A stretch of DNA of 8,377 bases from JBEVMS01 sp040508515 (GTDB lineage: Bacteria > Pseudomonadota > Gammaproteobacteria > Xanthomonadales > Rhodanobacteraceae), in the NCBI GenBank assembly GCA_040508515.1, contig JBEVMS010000021.1, positions 1 to 8,377 on the forward strand, read 5' to 3'. Under the pieces are notes generated by a model. That model was not told the DNA's origin. It was given only the letters and a program-made list of their open reading frames with translations, and did not search any database. The position numbers were made by a program, and so were the translations under genes. Positions 5,684 through 8,377 of the stretch are shown in pieces. Numbering within the stretch: position 1 is the first letter of the stretch; the number at the start of each line of letters is the position of its first letter.

Positions 5684-6711
5684 GGGCAATGCTTCAATTG
5701 GTAGCAGGCGACATTGCGATTGTGCTGCTCCAGCGTGCTGGCGAACACGTGCCCACCATCGCCGCGCGCCACGAAGTAAAGATCGTCGCCCGGCGCCGGA
5801 TGCAGCGCCGCCTGCAACGCCGGCAACCCAGGCATGGCGATCGGCGTGGGTGGCAGGCCTGCGCGCGTATAGGTGTTATAGGGCGTATCGGTGGTCAGGT
5901 CGACCTTGTGGATCACGCCGGCATAGCGATCACCCATGCCGTAGATCACGGTGGGATCGGTCTGCAGCAGCATATGCTTCTGCAACCGCCGCACGAATAC
6001 GCCAGCAATGCGCGCGCGCTCGTCGGCGCGGCCGGTCTCCTTTTCCACGATCGAAGCCAGGATCAACGCCTGATAAGGCGATTCCAGCGGCAAGTCCACC
6101 GCGCGCTTGGGCCACAGCGTCGCCAGCGTGCGTTCCATCGCCGCGTGCGCGCGCCGCAGGATATCCAGATCGCTGTCGCCCAGGACGTAGGCGTAGCTTT
6201 CCGGCAGAAACTGACCCTCGGCCGGGGATGCCGGATCGCCTAGCTTACGCATCAGCGCCGCGTCGTCGAGGCCCTGGCTGGCGTGTTCAAGCTTGGGCGC
6301 TTTGGCCAGCGCGGCGCGCAGTTCCTTGAGGTTCCAGCCATCGACGATGGTGAACAAACGCTGCAGCACCTTGCCCTGTGCCAGCGTTTGCAGCAACTGC
6401 CCCGGCGTCATGCCGGGCGCCAGGGCATATTCGCCAGCATGCAGCTTGCCCGCCACGTGCATCTGCTCGGCCAATACGCGCCAGTACAGCGCGTTGGCAT
6501 GACTCACGTCCTGTTGGCGCAGTTGCGCGACAACCTCTTTGAAGTTGCTGCCGCGCGCGATCTCAATGATGTCGCCGGTCGCGCGTACCGCCAAAGGCGT
6601 GCGCACGAACCGCGCATAGTCCCAGCCGAGGTAACCCAACGCCGCCAGCATCAGCAGCAATACGATCAGCAGCGTCCAGCGGATGCGTCCGCCTACGCCA
6701 GCACGCCTCAT
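5680..6711 (-). CDS. mltG: Endolytic murein transglycosylase MltG (YceG-like)
   Basis: MltG is an inner-membrane lytic transglycosylase that cuts nascent glycan strands within the chain and is thought to release or terminate strands made by peptidoglycan polymerases. The protein has 343 residues, close to E. coli MltG (340). One N-terminal membrane helix (about 12-30) follows a basic cytoplasmic tail (MRRAGVGGRIR). A LysM-like subdomain occupies roughly 45-115. The catalytic domain contains EGQFLPESYAY (165-175), ASIVEKET (219-226) with Glu223 as the likely catalytic residue, and LLQTDPTVIYGMG (248-260). Further on come TPYNTYTRAGLPPTPIAMPG and HVFASTLEQHN, all highly conserved. The ATG at 6711 overlaps the pabC stop as ATGA; the TGA at 5682-5680 overlaps tmk likewise. 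Confidence 0.97.
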   Translation of the reverse strand: MRRAGVGGRIRWTLLIVLLLMLAALGYLGWDYARFVRTPLAVRATGDIIEIARGSNFKEVVAQLRQQDVSHANALYWRVLAEQMHVAGKLHAGEYALAPGMTPGQLLQTLAQGKVLQRLFTIVDGWNLKELRAALAKAPKLEHASQGLDDAALMRKLGDPASPAEGQFLPESYAYVLGDSDLDILRRAHAAMERTLATLWPKRAVDLPLESPYQALILASIVEKETGRADERARIAGVFVRRLQKHMLLQTDPTVIYGMGDRYAGVIHKVDLTTDTPYNTYTRAGLPPTPIAMPGLPALQAALHPAPGDDLYFVARGDGGHVFASTLEQHNRNVACYQLKHCP

Positions 6712-7547
6712 GAAGTTGGTTCCATCGAGAATCCCAAGCTATGCCAATGGGCCTGCAACGCGCGCGTGATTGGCCCCACCGACCATTGTCGCCCATCCAG
6801 CCGGCGCACGGGAACGATCCCGCGCACGCTGGAACTGAGCCACACCTCGTCGGCACGCAGCAATGCGTCCAGATCTAGATCGCGCACCACGATCGCGTCG
6901 TTCGCGGCCAGCACCTCGGCGCGCGCCACGCCGGCCACGCCGCAGCGCTGCACGGAAGGCGTGCACGGTACGCCATCGATCACCGCGAAGAGATTGGCAG
7001 CGACTGCCGAGATCACCCGTTCGTCGCTATCGAGCAACACGCCTTCGCCGATGGCCGGATCATTCCATTCGGCCCGCGCCAGCACCTGTTCCAGCCGATT
7101 GAGATGCTTGATGCCGGCCAGACGCGGCTGCAACGCCAGGCGCAGTTGGCAAAGGTGCAGCGCAACCCCGTCGCGGGGAATCGCCGGATCAATCGGCGGC
7201 GGCGCGAACGCGGCCACCACCGTGGTGACCATCGGACAAGCCGGCGGCGCATAACCGCGCTCACCGATGCCGCGAGTCAGCGTGATGCGCACCACGCTGT
7301 GCGCCAGATCGGCATTCACGCGCGTGGCCTGCTGCGCCAGTTGCAACGGGTCGGGCGGCGGCAGCCCAAGCCGCGCGCAGCCTTCAGTCAACCGCTGCAT
7401 GTGACGCGGCCACAGCGGTGCGCGCGCGCCGACGAAGCGAATCGTCTCGAACAAGCCATCGCCGTAACCCAGGCCACGATCGAACGCCGACACCGTCGAG
7501 GCCGGCACGCCGTTCACCAGCACGCGCACGGCCGCGTCATGCGTCAT
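6708..7547 (-). CDS. pabC: Aminodeoxychorismate lyase
   Basis: PabC is a PLP enzyme of fold type IV that splits 4-amino-4-deoxychorismate into 4-aminobenzoate and pyruvate for folate synthesis. It has 279 residues. Motifs: FDRGLGYGDGLFET (22-35), RGIGERGYAPP (92-102), and AGIKHLNRLEQVLAR (144-158) with Lys147 as the PLP Schiff-base lysine. Then come AANLF (183-187) and RCGVAGVARAEVL (201-213). At residue 180 there is Ser where E. coli PabC (TECCAANLF) and most fold-type IV enzymes have the Glu that contacts the PLP ring nitrogen. The codon is TCG and the frame is intact. The rest of the protein looks functional, and pabB next door supports the assignment over a branched-chain or D-amino-acid aminotransferase. 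Both ends overlap their neighbours as ATGA. Confidence 0.95.
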   Translation of the reverse strand: MTHDAAVRVLVNGVPASTVSAFDRGLGYGDGLFETIRFVGARAPLWPRHMQRLTEGCARLGLPPPDPLQLAQQATRVNADLAHSVVRITLTRGIGERGYAPPACPMVTTVVAAFAPPPIDPAIPRDGVALHLCQLRLALQPRLAGIKHLNRLEQVLARAEWNDPAIGEGVLLDSDERVISAVAANLFAVIDGVPCTPSVQRCGVAGVARAEVLAANDAIVVRDLDLDALLRADEVWLSSSVRGIVPVRRLDGRQWSVGPITRALQAHWHSLGFSMEPTS

Positions 7548-8377
7548 GCGTTGGCACCCAGCGCGCGCAACAACCCGCGTGCCTTGGCACGGGTTTCATC
7601 CAGTTCGTGCGCGGCGTCCGAATCGGCGACGATGCCGGCGCCGGCGCGCAAACTCACCGCATCGCCGACTTGGGTCAGCGTGCGGATCAGAATGTTCAGA
7701 TCCAGCGCGCCGCTGCGATCCAGATAACCAAGCGCGCCGGTGTAGGCGCCGCGCGGCGCGCGCTCCAGCGCCGCAATGATCTGCATGCAGCACACCTTGG
7801 GGCAGCCGGTGATGGTGCCGCCCGGAAAGGTTGCCGCGATCAACTGCCCCGGCGTGACCTCGTCGCGCAGGCGGCCGCGCACGTTGGAAACGATGTGGTG
7901 CACATGGGTATAGCTTTCCACCACCATCAACTCATCGACCTCGACCGTGCCTGGCACGCAAACCCGCCCCAGGTCGTTGCGCTCCAGATCGATCAGCATC
8001 ACATGCTCGGCGCGCTCTTTGGGGTGATCGGTCAGCTCGCGGATGCGCGCGGCCTGATCCTCGCCGGCCAGTCGCGGTCGCGTGCCGGCGATCGGACGCA
8101 CCTGGGCGATCCCATGGCGCGCGGCGACCAGACGTTCCGGCGACGAACTGGCCAGCGCCCATGCCGGCTGCTGCAACAAGCCGGCGAAGGGCGCCGGGTT
8201 GGCCTGTCGCAAGGCTGCGTACAGCGAGGCGGCGGTCGGCGCGGCGGCGAACCGCGCCTGCCACGCGCGCGAAAGATTGACCTGAAAAATATCGCCGGCG
8301 CGCAGATGCTCGTGGATGCGCGCCACGCCGTCGAGAAAGTCCGCCGGTGGGTCTTCTTCCACCGTGAGCGCCGGCGG
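7544..8377 (-). CDS. pabB: Aminodeoxychorismate synthase component I, 5'-truncated by window edge
   Basis: PabB converts chorismate to 4-amino-4-deoxychorismate, using ammonia from the PabA glutaminase, in 4-aminobenzoate synthesis. The window holds the last 277 residues; the N-terminal part lies off the right edge. Visible in order are DIFQVNLSR, ASSSPERLV, RPIAGTRPR, MLIDLERNDLGRV, ESYTHVHHIVS, FPGGTITGCPK, YTGALGYL, LNILIRTL and GAGIVADSDAAHELDET, whose last Glu residues match the magnesium-binding region. Two details differ from E. coli PabB: PIAGT instead of PIKGT, so the lysine thought to form a covalent intermediate is Ala as in TrpE; and PKVCCM where PKVRAM or PKVRCM is usual. TrpE is the main alternative, but the adjacent pabC and the GGTITGCPK form favour PabB. 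The GTG at 8362 is an internal valine, not a start. The stop overlaps pabC as ATGA. Confidence 0.93.
   Translation of the reverse strand, partial: PPALTVEEDPPADFLDGVARIHEHLRAGDIFQVNLSRAWQARFAAAPTAASLYAALRQANPAPFAGLLQQPAWALASSSPERLVAARHGIAQVRPIAGTRPRLAGEDQAARIRELTDHPKERAEHVMLIDLERNDLGRVCVPGTVEVDELMVVESYTHVHHIVSNVRGRLRDEVTPGQLIAATFPGGTITGCPKVCCMQIIAALERAPRGAYTGALGYLDRSGALDLNILIRTLTQVGDAVSLRAGAGIVADSDAAHELDETRAKARGLLRALGANA

Noticed and set aside
6283..7254. Plus-strand open frame of 323 codons opposite mltG and pabC
   Set aside because: It runs antisense across two well-supported genes and is low-complexity Arg/Ser/Ala/Thr-rich, so it is a shadow frame.
7741..7771. GC-rich repeat-like run of alternating CG within pabB
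   Set aside because: It is explained by Arg and Ala codons in a conserved part of the protein and has no repeat unit.

Overview
The window looks like core chromosome of a GC-rich gammaproteobacterium, most likely in the order Xanthomonadales (Xanthomonadaceae/Rhodanobacteraceae relatives). This rests on the PilZ sequence, on separate nuoC and nuoD genes (enteric bacteria fuse them), on the pabB-pabC-mltG-tmk-holB-pilZ gene order, and on the high GC content. The placement is made from remembered family patterns, not from a search. Every gene I can support lies on the minus strand, so the genes read from right to left. I see no RNA gene, insertion sequence, CRISPR array or phage gene.

Right part (8377 to 4116): a tightly packed group of five genes. 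It holds pabB (cut by the right edge), pabC, mltG, tmk and holB. All four junctions are the same 4-base ATGA overlap, so the genes are almost certainly co-transcribed and translationally coupled. They supply folate precursor (PabB and PabC make 4-aminobenzoate), process peptidoglycan (MltG), and serve DNA synthesis (Tmk makes dTDP, HolB is a clamp-loader subunit).

Middle (4115 to 2503): 178 or more bases with no convincing gene, then a PIG-L/LmbE-type zinc deacetylase, then a type IV pilus PilZ protein. In related genomes pilZ usually follows holB directly, so the deacetylase gene looks like an insertion into an otherwise conserved neighbourhood.

Intergenic 2502 to 2223: 280 bases holding a good candidate promoter (extended -10) for the next operon, a perfect 7-bp inverted repeat just upstream of its -35 box, and a leader of about 160 bases with small hairpins. 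One of these abuts the nuoA Shine-Dalgarno sequence.

Left part (2222 to 1): the start of the respiratory complex I operon, nuoA-nuoB-nuoC-nuoD. nuoD is cut by the left edge after 191 codons. NuoA is a membrane subunit, NuoB carries cluster N2, and NuoC and NuoD form the quinone-proximal peripheral arm.

Nothing here amounts to a new biological system. The points most worth a second look are the deacetylase inserted between holB and pilZ, the substitutions at normally conserved positions in PabC and PabB, and the regulatory region in front of nuoA.
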